The translations under genes were made by a program, and so were the position numbers. From Brachyhypopomus gauderio (Eukaryota > Chordata > Actinopteri > Gymnotiformes > Hypopomidae), in NCBI RefSeq assembly GCF_052324685.1, contig NC_135213.1, positions 1,763,146 through 1,827,145 of the forward strand: a stretch of 64,000 nt of DNA. Reading direction: 5' to 3'. Within the stretch, counting starts at the first letter, position 1. Every line of letters starts with the position of its first letter. The notes beneath the pieces were generated by a model that had not been told where the DNA came from, did no database searches, and saw nothing but the letters and a program-made list of their open reading frames with translations. Of this stretch, positions 9,378 to 19,999 are shown one piece after another.

Positions 9378-10193
9378 AAATATAGTAAAATCCATTAAAA
9401 ATTTTTTTTGACTGTCATGTCAATGGATTCAATGTAAACGCAATCCGTAAACGCAAGAAGCCGCTTTCGCCATTATGGATGGCTCAGTCAAAACCATTAC
9501 GTCTTAATGAACCAGCGGCGAAAATTACTGTAAAAATACCAGGGTTCACGTGTTTTTATTTTCTAACATGAGCTAAAGCACAGGGTAGACTCAAACGACA
9601 AGAGTTTACAACTTCATCTTCAACCTTTTCAGCCCTGGCGCGAATGTGATCCTCACCCGTCCCTGGATTCACCAGTTACAACTACAGACACACTAGAAAA
9701 AAAAACTTGTTTCTCATTTTATGTCACCGTTAACTACACGGGGTTGACGCGAACTTAATAGGCCCATCTATCTACCTATTTATCACAAGAGCTTGTGGTT
9801 AGACAGTGTTCAACGCTGTAGCGAACGGCGGTAACTTTGTTTTACCGCAAAATATGAAAACGATTGAAACCTAACCCAATTAAATCCACCCAATTAAAAA
9901 TGTACAATCTGGTAAATGTAGTGGTAAATGTACGATCTGGTAAATGTAGTAGTAAATGTACTTGTCCGCGGTGTAGCACTAGGTCCTGCTTCTCGTCCCG
10001 CTTAGCAGTAAATGAATAACATGAATGAAGAACGTTCGTATGATTGAAACGCAATTTGGCCTCTATGAAGGTTCTGGGCGGAAACTGCTCGCCACTGTCA
10101 TTGAAATTGCCAATTTCGGAAGTGCTCTGTTTGCTTTTCATGCCTGCTACGGGCAATTTTAGAGTCACTCACATACATATACTTATATATATT

Positions 10194-10195
<2 letters not shown>
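9378..10195. other. No gene recognised; short internal repeat
   Basis: A roughly 26-bp motif ending TGGTAAATGTA repeats two to three times at 9,908-9,962. The 108-codon minus-strand frame at 9,842-10,168 shows no family signature. Confidence 0.4.

Positions 10196-10197
<2 letters not shown>

Positions 10198-10253
<56 letters not shown>
10198..10253. repeat. (CA)n microsatellite
   Basis: Uninterrupted dinucleotide run. Confidence 0.95.
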
Positions 10254-10256
<3 letters not shown>

Positions 10257-10354
10257 CTTCTCAATGCATCCCCACTATGTAATAGATTTATTAACAGAGG
10301 TCTAGGATGTGTTATTTTACTGTGTTCACTTTATTTTTAGCTATATATATATAT

Positions 10355-10500
<146 letters not shown>

Positions 10501-10509
10501 TGTTTCAGA

Positions 10510-11110
10510 ATGAAATTGCCCGTTTCTTTGGTTAAGTATTCTTTTCTTCTTTCACCTACCTGCTGCACGTTTTTCTAGAAAGTGCACAATATGAAAATAC
10601 AACTTACCCCAAATTTAAGAAACACTGACTTGATTGACGGCCGTCGTCTGAATCACACCCGTCGTTTCAGTCCCAATACCTACTAATGCATCTAGACCGT
10701 GTCAGTGACTGTGTCCCTGTCTAAGAACGGGTAGAGTGTCTGTCTGCCTTGCTGCTTGTTCTTATTCTGCGCTTGATCGCTTATCTCAGTTACAACCGCA
10801 TCCTTCCTCAACCAGAACAACACGAAGAAGAGATTCAAAGCAGGGCGTGGCGATAAATACGGGTAAAGAGGAGGGACAGCACTCAAAACGAAACTGGAAA
10901 AGATGTTCGCCGAGTCATGGAGGATTAAAAGGGAAATGCCCGCACAATGCAGTTGGCCTCTCGAGACCCCTTCTTTAGATCACGATCATCAATCTAAAAA
11001 AATAAAAGCTTTACGTGCTCATGGTCAGAGATGCAGTAGCCGAATTAAATTAATGCTGACGTGCCCACAGATTTCCAAATAAAATCATTAAATTGTTAAA
11101 ATGTAATAAA
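10510..11110. other. No recognised feature
   Basis: Only short frames on both strands; no splice-bounded coding potential seen. Confidence 0.4.
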
Positions 11111-11194
11111 ATTTATTTATTTATTGATTGGGGTTGGGGTGGGGGAAAGGGGCGCTTGCGCAAGTGCTAAGAGGAGTGAAATTTATAGCCAAAA

Positions 11195-11608
11195 TCAAGG
11201 TCATTTAACTGGTCCCGGGTCATAAATAGGCAATAAGATGGAACAAAAACCAACTTGGAGAGACATGACCAAACCTAATCTAAACAACTGAATCAGAGAC
11301 AAAACCAAAACCAGAGGAAACAATATAAAGCAGACGGTAAACAACACAACAAAGAAAGGGAAGCCAGCAATGTACATGAACCAACAGCGCCATCAATGTG
11401 AATTATGATCAGCCAAACAGCCGGGAAAACAGGGTTTAAATACAAGACTGAACGAGGAACCAAACCAAACACAGGTGAGAATGATAATCAGGTTGCGGGG
11501 TTACAAATAACATGCGAAGAACGCGTGGGAAACAAAAACAAGGAGATGACAGATAGAGGAGGGGCTAAACAACACAACAACAAGACTGACAGGTGGAGAG
11601 GAGCCAGA
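11195..11608 (-). mobile_element. Probable LTR remnant (Gypsy-type), minus strand
   Basis: Read on the minus strand, this begins near TGTCTGGCTCCTCTCCACC and has the T-rich texture of fish Gypsy LTRs, with GTATTTAAACCC as a TATA-like box. No second LTR or coding part was found. Confidence 0.4.
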
Positions 11609-11692
11609 CACTACTACTACTACCACTACGACTACTACTACTACTACTACAGTACTACTACTACTACTACTACTAATAATAATAATAATACT
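11609..11692. repeat. (CTA)n / (AAT)n compound microsatellite
   Basis: Imperfect triplet run changing from CTA to AAT units. Confidence 0.9.
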
Positions 11693-12033
11693 AAATGCAA
11701 TTTCAACTCATCTTTGGATTAACTCTGTCAATCAGAATGTCTTATTTGTAAGTTCCACAGTTCACTAGATTTATCTTGTTATGGTCTTCTGATTAATTTT
11801 TTAGCATTGATATTAAGAGGCAGATACTATCGATGGTGAACAGTTAGAAATGGTTTACAGCAGAGGTCACTAACAGGCGGTCATTCCTGATTGACTCTGC
11901 ATATTTCTATTCTAATGGGTTAAAATCATCAAACCATTACGGTAAAACAACAGCATGCCACACGTGGTGTAAATCAGCCAATCAAATCCGCCCATTTGCT
12001 AACACGAGGAAGACAATGGTTCTGTTCGAAATA

Positions 12034-12380
12034 GGCTGTGTTCGAAATAGTCTACTACATAATACTGGCATACTGATCGAGCCCCAAATCAGTATGTCGT
12101 ATGCAGTATGTGACCAAAATGAAAATTTCCAGTACGCGAAACTTACCCGGATGACCTACTACTTCCGCAAAATATTCCAGTACGCGAACAGAGCTATCTT
12201 CGTGGTGTACTGCATCCCATCATGCAACGCTACGTTGACGTGACCCCGTAGTGTGCTTTGCTTTTGTCGCATACTAGAAACTGTACTGCATACTACTACG
12301 AGGACCACTATGCAGTATCCAGTATATACTGAGTCCAGTATGCAGTATCCAGTATGTAGTAGTCTATTTCGAACACAGCC
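12034..12380. mobile_element. 347-bp MITE with 26-bp terminal inverted repeats (PIF/Harbinger-like)
   Basis: The left end GGCTGTGTTCGAAATAGTCT and the right end AGACTA..GAACACAGCC are inverse copies. The 3-bp duplication ATA flanks it at 12,031-12,033 and 12,381-12,383. No coding sequence. Confidence 0.75.
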
Positions 12381-12383
12381 ATA

Positions 12384-12675
12384 GCCTATACTACTGGCGT
12401 ATTGATCGAGCCCCAAATCAGTATGCCGTATGCAGTATGTGCCCAAAATGAAATTTTCCAGTACGCGAAACATACCCGGATGACCTACTACTTCCGCAAA
12501 ATATTCCAGTACGCGAACAGAGCTATCTTCGTGGTGTACTGCATCCCATCATGCAACGCTACGTTCACGTGACCCCGTAGTATGCTTTGCTTTTGTCGCA
12601 TACTGGAAACTGTTCTGCATACTACTACGAGGACCAGTATGCAGTATCCAGTATACACTGAGTCCAGTATGCAGT
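12384..12675. mobile_element. Second, end-truncated copy of the same MITE
   Basis: From about 12,396 to 12,674 this repeats 12,074-12,345 almost base for base in the same orientation, but both terminal repeats are missing. Confidence 0.75.
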
Positions 12676-13200
12676 AGGGGAGAGTGGGGTGATTGGTGCC
12701 AGCGGGGAAGTTGTGCCACGCCCTGTTTCTAGGGAACCAGAGAAGAAATTGGTTATGTGACCATATATTTTTGAAAAAACATTCATTTTACTCATGCTGT
12801 AAAGAAGAGAGCCTCATTGCATGAGAGGAAAGCACATTTAAGTGTTTAAGTTCAAAAAACTGTTTTTTGCCTTTCAAAGTAAAATTCCTATGATCAAGGA
12901 TTTTTGATTGTTGTGTCCGAACAGTTATAGAGAAGTATGAAAACATTTTACACATGTTTTAGTACTTTGGTAAGCTACACTATGAGTCTATGTAGCTAGC
13001 ATGATGTTAGCCCAAAACTACTGGCTTTTTTTTCCCAAATGATGGGGTTGGGGTGATTTGTGCCATAGGACCCCCCACTTATGAATATTTTAAACATATA
13101 TATATTTTTTTTTGTAATAGTACATTGTATTCTTATATTTAATCACTTAAACTATGTGACATTCTTAATTTTAGACCCAAAATAGAAATAGACCTAATAA
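12676..13200. mobile_element. 5' part of a pogo/jerky-type DNA transposon (candidate)
   Basis: Starts GGGGAGAGTGGGGTGATTGG and contains a second GGTGATTTGTGCC block at 13,052. The transposase start at 13,203 follows, which suggests this is the left end of the same element. Confidence 0.4.
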
Positions 13201-13202
13201 TA

Positions 13203-13645
13203 ATGCCACGGAGTTATAAGAGGAAGACATGCAGGGCTTCCACTCCTCTAGAGGACATGGACAGAGTAGTGAAGAGGTGGAGAAGGGAAGTCCATTGGTC
13301 AGGTGGCGAGGGAGATGAGCATATGCAGGATGTCATTAAAGCAATACATGGAGAAGAAAAAGATAGATGGAAAAGAAATAGGATATAAAAGAACTGGACT
13401 TGCCAATCAAGTCTTTGATGAACATATGGAGAAAGAGCTGGCAGAACTACCTGTTGGCACAAGTCGCTCTGGATAAGAGCGTCTGCTAAATGTCGTAAAT
13501 GTAAATGTAAAGAACATATACAGGCACTAGCAACAATGTTTCATGGTCTAAGTCCCATGAAATGCCGTGAACTGGCTTTTGAGTATGCACAAAGAAATGA
13601 CATCGATATCCCAGCCAGCTGGATCAGAGAGGAAAAAGCAGGTTA
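13203..13645 (+). pseudogene. pogo/CENP-B-like transposase, N-terminal fragment
   Basis: Starts MPRSYKRKTCRASTPLEDMD, the usual N-terminus of jerky/Tigger-type transposases. After a frame change it reads VFDEHMEKELAE, then EHIQALATMFHGLSPMKCRE and ELAFEYAQRNDIDIPASWIR. A SINE-like tail at 13,463-13,510 interrupts it. The catalytic DDE domain is absent. Confidence 0.7.
13463..13510 (-). repeat. V-SINE-like tail inserted in transposase
   Basis: GTCGCTCTGGATAAGAGCGT and TGCTAAATGTCGTAAATGTA, the inverse of the tail at 8,070-8,116. It splits the pogo-type reading frame. Confidence 0.75.
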
Positions 13646-13649
13646 GAGG

Positions 13650-14075
13650 TTAGGTTAAGTGTGCATTTATTAAGAAAAAGTAATAGGGAACATTAATAAT
13701 TATTTCCCCAGGAACTGCCCATTATCAGTTATCACAATGCAGATAGTTCACAGAGAAGCAAAATTGCGTACTTATTTAAAGCGTATAGCTTCAACTTATG
13801 CAAATGTAAATGTAAACTGCAATGGATCAATAAGGGAAAAATTTTGATATATGCTAATTATGCTTAAAAAAACACCCTTGCTGGACAACAAAAAGCTAAT
13901 TTCTCTCTTTAAACAAAGTAAAATGTTTACAAAGTAAATGTTAAGAAGTTTAATTGTTTGAAATAAGTTTAAAAGAGAATGTTTTGTAAGACAAGCACTT
14001 TATTTTAGATTTGTTGAGAACTTTTATTATTGGTGAAATACGTTTAAAAGAAAAGCACTTTATTTTGATTTCAAT
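13650..14075. other. No recognised feature
   Basis: AT-rich. The phrase AAGCACTTTATTTT occurs twice (13,995 and 14,055), a possible short duplication. Confidence 0.4.
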
Positions 14076-14081
14076 CAATCA

Positions 14082-14165
14082 ATCAATCAATCAAAGTTTA
14101 TTTGTATAGCGCTTTTAACAACTCAAGTTGTCACAAAGCAGCTTTACAGGATTTACAAGGAAATG
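14082..14165 (-). repeat. LINE/SINE-like 3' tail with (TCAA)n
   Basis: A TCAA repeat is followed by AGTTTATTTGTATAGCGCTT and GTCACAAAGCAGCTTTACAG. The plus-strand version of this family is at 59,505-59,606. Confidence 0.7.
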
Positions 14166-14507
14166 TGCTTTCCTCTCATGCATTTCACTGCAAACCAAAT
14201 TAACAACTAAAGATATTTAAATTTAATTTGAATCCCATGACAGCATTTAAAAAATGCTAAAAGTGCCATCTTTATGTATAATTGCTGTTTTGCTGAAAAT
14301 AAAATAAAATTTGATGTTCCGGACCCTTGCTTGTGGTACAATTTTAATTGGACCTTGGTTAATTTTAGTTGGTCACCCCTGTTGTAGTGGGTAGTATTAA
14401 CTATATACCACATAAAACGTGTCGTATACTTGCAACTGTTATGCCATTCTTTGTTACACACATCATCAAAAGCTATTCAGGGACATAGATGTAAGCATAC
14501 ATATCAC

Positions 14508-14508
<1 letters not shown>
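14166..14508. other. No recognised feature
   Basis: AT-rich spacer with no convincing coding frame. Confidence 0.4.
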
Positions 14509-14510
<2 letters not shown>

Positions 14511-14599
<89 letters not shown>

Positions 14600-14620
14600 T
14601 GAGTGAGAGAGAGAGAGAAA
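14511..14620. repeat. (GT)n followed by (GA)n microsatellite
   Basis: A GT run of about 85 bases leading into a GAGA run. Confidence 0.95.
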
Positions 14621-14708
14621 GAAATTGACCTTAGTCTCATCATTACTGCATCAGGGAATTTCATCAAGGCAGTGAATGCACTAATGGAAAATGCTAGCGG
14701 AGGTCTAC

Positions 14709-14945
14709 ACTCACCGGCCACTTTATTTGGTGCACTCTGCTTGTACCGGGTTGGATTCCCTTTTACCTTAACTGCCTTAATCTTTCGTCACATAGATTCA
14801 ACAAGGTACTGGAAACATTCCTCAGAGAGTCTGGTCCACATTGACATGACAGCATCACACAGTTGCTGCTGATTTGTCAGCTGCAAATCCGTAATATGAA
14901 TCTCTGATTGCACCACATCCCAAAGCTAATGCTGATTAAATCTCT
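14709..14945 (+). mobile_element. DNA-transposon end with ACACTCACCGGCCAC terminal repeat
   Basis: Begins ACACTCACCGGCCACTTTAT, the same terminus found inverted at 4,525-4,548. The interior (TTGCTGCTGATTTGTCAGCT, CACCACATCCCAAAGC) is a widespread fish Tc1-like non-coding derivative. The right end is missing. Confidence 0.6.
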
Positions 14946-15039
14946 TGCAAGTAATGCATCAGAGACCTCCTGCAGTGGTGCATAAGGATGAATGAATGAT
15001 GACAATTTTTCTACCAGTTATTTTAGTGGTTGTGTTAAT

Positions 15040-16560
15040 ACATTTACAGGCTACAGTAGCATCTAGATTGGTTGCAGGCTACAGTACTACAGTTAGAATC
15101 TGGATGGTTAATTAAATCATTATTGACGAGCATGTTATTCTTGTCTCGTATATAAGAAATTAGTGGATGATCCTTAAAAAAGGGGATGCACTCTGTAGCC
15201 TCATCCTGGAGGATCCTGAAGTGTTTAAGTATATTATTAGCCACTGTTTTGTTTGTGTGATGATGAGTCAGCACCAAAGGGATTCGTGTTGTCTCAGTAG
15301 ATTGTTCATAGGTCAGTGCATACACTCTCTGAACAGGTAAAACACAAGCAAAAGCAGCATCTATGACTTCCTCAGGAAACCAGTTTTGAAAATGTTCACA
15401 CATTTCAATGATTTTCTGGAGAAAGCCTTCATTGTCACTAAATGTGCTTAAGTCTGAGCAGGGGCAAGGCTAGGGTATTTTTAGTGGTGCTAGAGCACCA
15501 CCGTGAGGTTGCTCAACACCCCCTGGCTCAACACATTTTTTAATTATTATATTATGCAAAAAACTTGCTCTGCACCTGTGCAATACTTTGGTATTGTGCC
15601 TCTGTGAGCACTGGGGGCTGGGCACCCCTAAAGACCAGATCCTAAAATCGCCCCTGAGTCTGAGTAGTTGCGAGTGAGTAATTGAGTTTTTGCAGGCCTT
15701 GGAACAGGAAGAATTGTATTGTCTGAGTCTGTAGGTTTATAATGGATGGTGGTATTTAAACAAGTATTAGTAAAATTCTCAGAAATATCCAAGAAGGTTA
15801 TCTTCATGCCAGGATGTGCTATATTAAATGTATAATCAAGAGTTTAACATATGTACGTAAGGATTAAACAACAGGTTAAAAAAGGTCATCCAAAAACTAG
15901 GATATAATTTCTGTATGGCAAGAACAAGCAGATACAATGGCACGTCCAGGATGATTTTCCTTAAAAACATCTACAGTGAGAAAACATCTACAGCGATTGC
16001 ATGCAGAATCGGGGAGGTCTCCTGCTGAAATGGCATGATTAATAGCGGCCTGAATAGAATACCGTATGTGTGGAGTGATATCAGAGTTGTTCTGTCTATA
16101 AAAAGTAGTGTCATAAACCTTGTTGATTGCTTCCTTCTTATAAAGGTCTCCAGACAACAACAGCTTCACCTTTATCAGCTTGTATAATAACAATGCCACT
16201 CCTTTTGTTTAAATTTTTTAAGGGCCAAGCATTCATCCTTAGGTAGATTAAGTTTTCTAGTAGGTTTGTTAAATGTAATGTTATTAATTTGTCTTTCACA
16301 TGTATTATTAATATATTAATATATATTTATTAATATTATTAATATAAAAATCTAATGCTTGAAATTCCCCTGTAGGAGTTGTCCAGGAAGATTTCGTTGA
16401 ATTATATTTAGAAAAGTCAAGGTTCTCACTGATATCATGGTGTATATTTTGCGCATCTTGGCCATTTTTATTAAAGTAAGCATGTAGTCTTAAACATCTG
16501 ATGAAAAAATCTTTAGTGTCATTAATGGACTTAAATTCATTTTAAATTTTAGGCCTTTAA
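15040..16560 (-). mobile_element. Penelope-like retroelement, degraded
   Basis: Minus-strand pieces read in order from 16,560 down to 15,044. An RT-entry stretch reads ADKGEAVVV, then YKKEAINKVYDTTFY. The later RT/thumb region reads IPLVLTHHHTNKTVANNILK and PLISYIRDKNNMLVNNDLI. These are typical of Penelope elements before the GIY-YIG region, which is not visible. Frameshifts and stops break it, and a hAT MITE sits inside. Confidence 0.7.
15459..15656. mobile_element. 198-bp hAT-type MITE inside the Penelope element
   Basis: Ends CAGGGGC and GCCCCTG. The exact 8-bp duplication AGTCTGAG flanks it at 15,451-15,458 and 15,657-15,664. It inserted after the Penelope copy. Confidence 0.8.
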
Positions 16561-16920
16561 AAAGCAGTTTATTCTGACCTGTTGTTATTTATGCGATTAA
16601 AGTTGAGTTGAAACCTCTTAGGAATGATGTTTCTCAAACATCTTCAAATGAAGTCAGGGCTGGTAGGTCTGGTCTTAGTCCAAGTACATTTAACAAATGT
16701 AATGACTAAACCACAGATGCTGCCACCCAGTTGATTAGAAAAATGTACAAAAGGTGCAATGGCACTACAAAAACAGGTCCATGCTGTGATGGGTCAGACA
16801 TGACTGCACAAGCAGACGTTTGCAGACACAGGAAAACTTTATTAAAAACGTAGTCAGGACAGGTGAAGGGTCGAAACCAGATAGAACAAACAGCCAACAA
16901 AAACACGATCCAAAAACTAG
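16561..16920. other. No recognised gene
   Basis: Plain AT-rich sequence. The tail 16,790-16,915 has LTR-like texture but too little to call. Confidence 0.35.
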
Positions 16921-16921
16921 T

Positions 16922-17089
16922 GGTGTCAATTCCAGCATCATAGATTAAAAGTCCTCACCAGGATTTTGCTCAAGCTTGCTAGATTTTCTAATTAGCAATC
17001 CAGGTAAAATTAGTGGAATCAACACAATCCAGGAAGCCTGAGCAAAATCCTGGTGAGGACTTTTAATCGCTGCACCTGGAATTGACACC
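16922..17089. mobile_element. 168-bp MITE-like inverted repeat
   Basis: The left arm GGTGTCAATTCC and the block GATTAAAAGTCCTCACCAGG recur inverted on the right (CCTGGTGAGGACTTTTAATC, GGAATTGACACC). No clean target duplication was found. Confidence 0.65.
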
Positions 17090-17099
17090 TCTGTCTAAT

Positions 17100-17755
17100 G
17101 TAGAAAACACTATGAGGTGTCCAGTCTTTGTAGGCTTGTTGTGGCCCTTTAGGTGTAGCACTGGACGACGGGTACATATAAACAGTACATATAAACAGAG
17201 AGAAATAGGGAACAGGTGTGTGCAGATGAGAGGGTAGGTGGGGACTGTGAGTGAGGGAGTGTTTGGTGTGGTGTGGTGTGGTTGTGTCTACATGTAGGCA
17301 TCTCCCGATGGCTGGAACCGGCCCAACGTGACACTTCCTTTCTTCCTTTCATTCTTTCTTTATTTCTTCTTTCTTTCTCAGTTTCCAGATTTTTAAGCTA
17401 ATTTACTATCAGGTGACTGTCAGGTGATAGAGATAAACATTTTTGCTGGAATGCTAAGGAAGCATGTTTAATCTTCTGTACAGGTAAACATCCCCAATAA
17501 AAATGTGATCACCCTTTCAAAGTTGCCCTTGGGTGTTTGTGATATTAGCATGAATGAATAAATGAATTAATTACACTTAAATTTATATAGTGCCTTTCAA
17601 GAACCCAGTGGCACTTTCCAATTAACATAGGTACAATCTTTTACAACCATTCACATATCGGTTTTTGTTTAAGAACTAAAAACTTTTAATAACAGGTGTA
17701 CATGTGCACAATGTAAAGCAACATTAATAAAAAATTAATTAAGCATTCAGTTATA
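17100..17755. other. No recognised gene
   Basis: Contains a (TTTC)n-like run at 17,340-17,380 and a 3' tail resembling ACTTAAATTTATATAGTGCC near 17,575. Nothing coding is supported. Confidence 0.4.
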
Positions 17756-17761
17756 GCTATA

Positions 17762-17762
<1 letters not shown>

Positions 17763-17811
<49 letters not shown>
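17763..17811. repeat. (TA)n microsatellite
   Basis: Uninterrupted TA run. Confidence 0.95.
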
Positions 17812-17813
<2 letters not shown>

Positions 17814-18127
17814 TTTTTCTCTTCAACCGAATGAGGTTTGTGAGGATAAAAATGAAATACAATGGCCAGTATTACTAGCTTCATAATACTTTTGCAATAT
17901 ATAATTTACATAAGTTTGTGTCTAAGTAGCATTTTTTCTCTGGATAATTAGATAGGAGCAGCACCCCCAGGCCCGTTGACAGTCTTGCTGGGGCCCGGGA
18001 CAAGAAAGTTTCATGTGCCCCCCCCTCCCGCGCACGTCATTTGAATTTCCTCTGTACCAGACAATCCTTCTGTTAGGTCATATAGTATATAATATAGCCA
18101 CACATCAAAGCTGTTTCTGACAGCTGA

Positions 18128-18645
18128 CTGGTTTATACTTGACGCGTCGCCAGCGGCGCGAGGGTTCGCGCGAAAATGACGTAATCGCAGTGGCTCCGCC
18201 CGTACGCGAGGGCCTCGCGCGCTGTCGGTCGCGAGGTCGTGCACCTCTCGAATTTTGTAACTTCGCGCGCGCCGCGCTTCAGCGCCATGAACAAAGTCAT
18301 GTTTGTAGGGTTCATACACCTTTACAAGGTGGAATTCAAGCACGTGTACGTCACTTTAAAGGTCCATTTCAATATTTTCCACCACGTTAAACTTAATTAA
18401 GTTAAATATTTATACATATACTCGAAATGATTCGAAATAATTAGCTTTTTATCACATTATTTAATGGTTGTTTATTTTCAAAACGCCCAATCCTAACGTC
18501 TTCACGAGAACTGTTCAGTCAGACAGCTATTTGTTGTGAAACGAAGTAGTTACAATTTCAAGCATTTTCAAGTACTTTAGCCTAAATTCCAGCACTTTTC
18601 AAACCTGGAACACAATGCAACTTTAAAATTCGTCAGGTAAATGTT
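18128..18645 (+). mobile_element. Harbinger-like repeat, copy 1 (5' half)
   Basis: Starts CTGGTTTATACTTGACGCG and continues through CG-rich sequence to TCGTCAGGTAAATG. It is the inverse of 25,948-25,430 in copy 2. The right half is missing. Flanking G/C blocks containing GGGCCCGGGACA at 17,990 and 18,953 suggest it sits inside another, uncharacterised element. Confidence 0.65.
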
Positions 18646-18999
18646 TTTCCTTTCTTTTCTGCGCTCCAGATTTCTGTATTTACTTTAACTATCCACCACT
18701 GTATTTCCCGCTGTTGAGCCAGTACAAGCCGGCTACGGTCGGTGCTGGATCAAACCATTTTCCAGTGGGAGGCGAGGGTGTATGCACTTAATGGAAAATA
18801 TGCAGATAGGTAAAAAACATATATATTTGAGCCATTGAGCTTATTATGAGTACATAATTTTATATTAATGAAAGATTTCAAGATTATTTAAAAATTATAG
18901 ACTTTAAATAAAAAATAAATCGCTGGGCTCTTTGATGGGCCCCCCTGGCCCTAGGGCCCGGGACAACAGACCCGGTTGTCCCCCCCTGTCGACGGGGCT

Positions 19000-19990
19000 G
19001 AGCACCCCCACTGACGAGCTGCCACTGATGAGGAGATACATCCACACGACAGGATGAGGAGATCCTTCCATGCAGTCTGTATGAGGTCTTCTCATTCTAC
19101 GAATATGAGTGATCATGTGCATCTGCAGATCCACCATACACACATACCAGTGAGGCCACCCATCATACCCCTGCTGTCTGGGAGATCAGAAAGACTTGCT
19201 CCACATTAGACATCTTCGTAACAAAATGGTGTGTGTGTTCACATGGTTGTGTGGGGTCACAATCATTTAGATTAGATTAGATTAGATTAGATTAGACACA
19301 CAGATAGGCAGACAGACAGACAGTGCTGAATTACATACCAGGAACATATCATATTGTATTAAATTCAGTATTTTCTTTCTTTCTTAGTTTAGTCTTCATT
19401 AAGCTAATCTGTTCTTTCTTGTCTGAGGGCTTAAATGTAATATTATTAAGATACATTAACTCCTCCCTTTCCCTCCTCCAGGGTTGAGGAAGCATGTTTT
19501 GTCTACCGTACAGGTGAAGGTCACCTATGAAAAGGTGAAAGGTCACTCAATGAAAGGTCACCCCTTCAAAGTAGCTTGTGGGTGTATATTATATTAATTA
19601 CAGTTTTGGTTTAACTTGCAGTGATCACCTTTGACCATCTCAACACAAGAAATCAAGTTAATAATAGCAAGTTTGACATTAATGATAATGAAGCATTAAT
19701 GTCAAACCAGTCACAGGCACGTACAAAATAAAGATTTTTAATTTTGATAAAAACATAGATTGAAAGTGTAAGCTTGTCACGCAGCTCACGACATGCACAA
19801 ATATGACCTATTAGCTATACATAGTATAATAATAACTGGGCTTATGTAAGTAACAGAAGCATATTCTCCTCCCTAACCCAAATAATGGTCACGTGATCAA
19901 TTCCAGTTCAGTTATTTTTGCGTAAATTCCCACAATCTGCATTCAGCATTACAAACATTGTCATAATAGGTTATACATGTACACATGAAT
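19000..19990. other. No gene; short tandem repeats
   Basis: A (GATTA)n run at 19,267-19,298 is followed by (GACA)n at 19,304-19,322. No coding evidence. Confidence 0.5.
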
Positions 19991-19999
19991 AATAAATTA

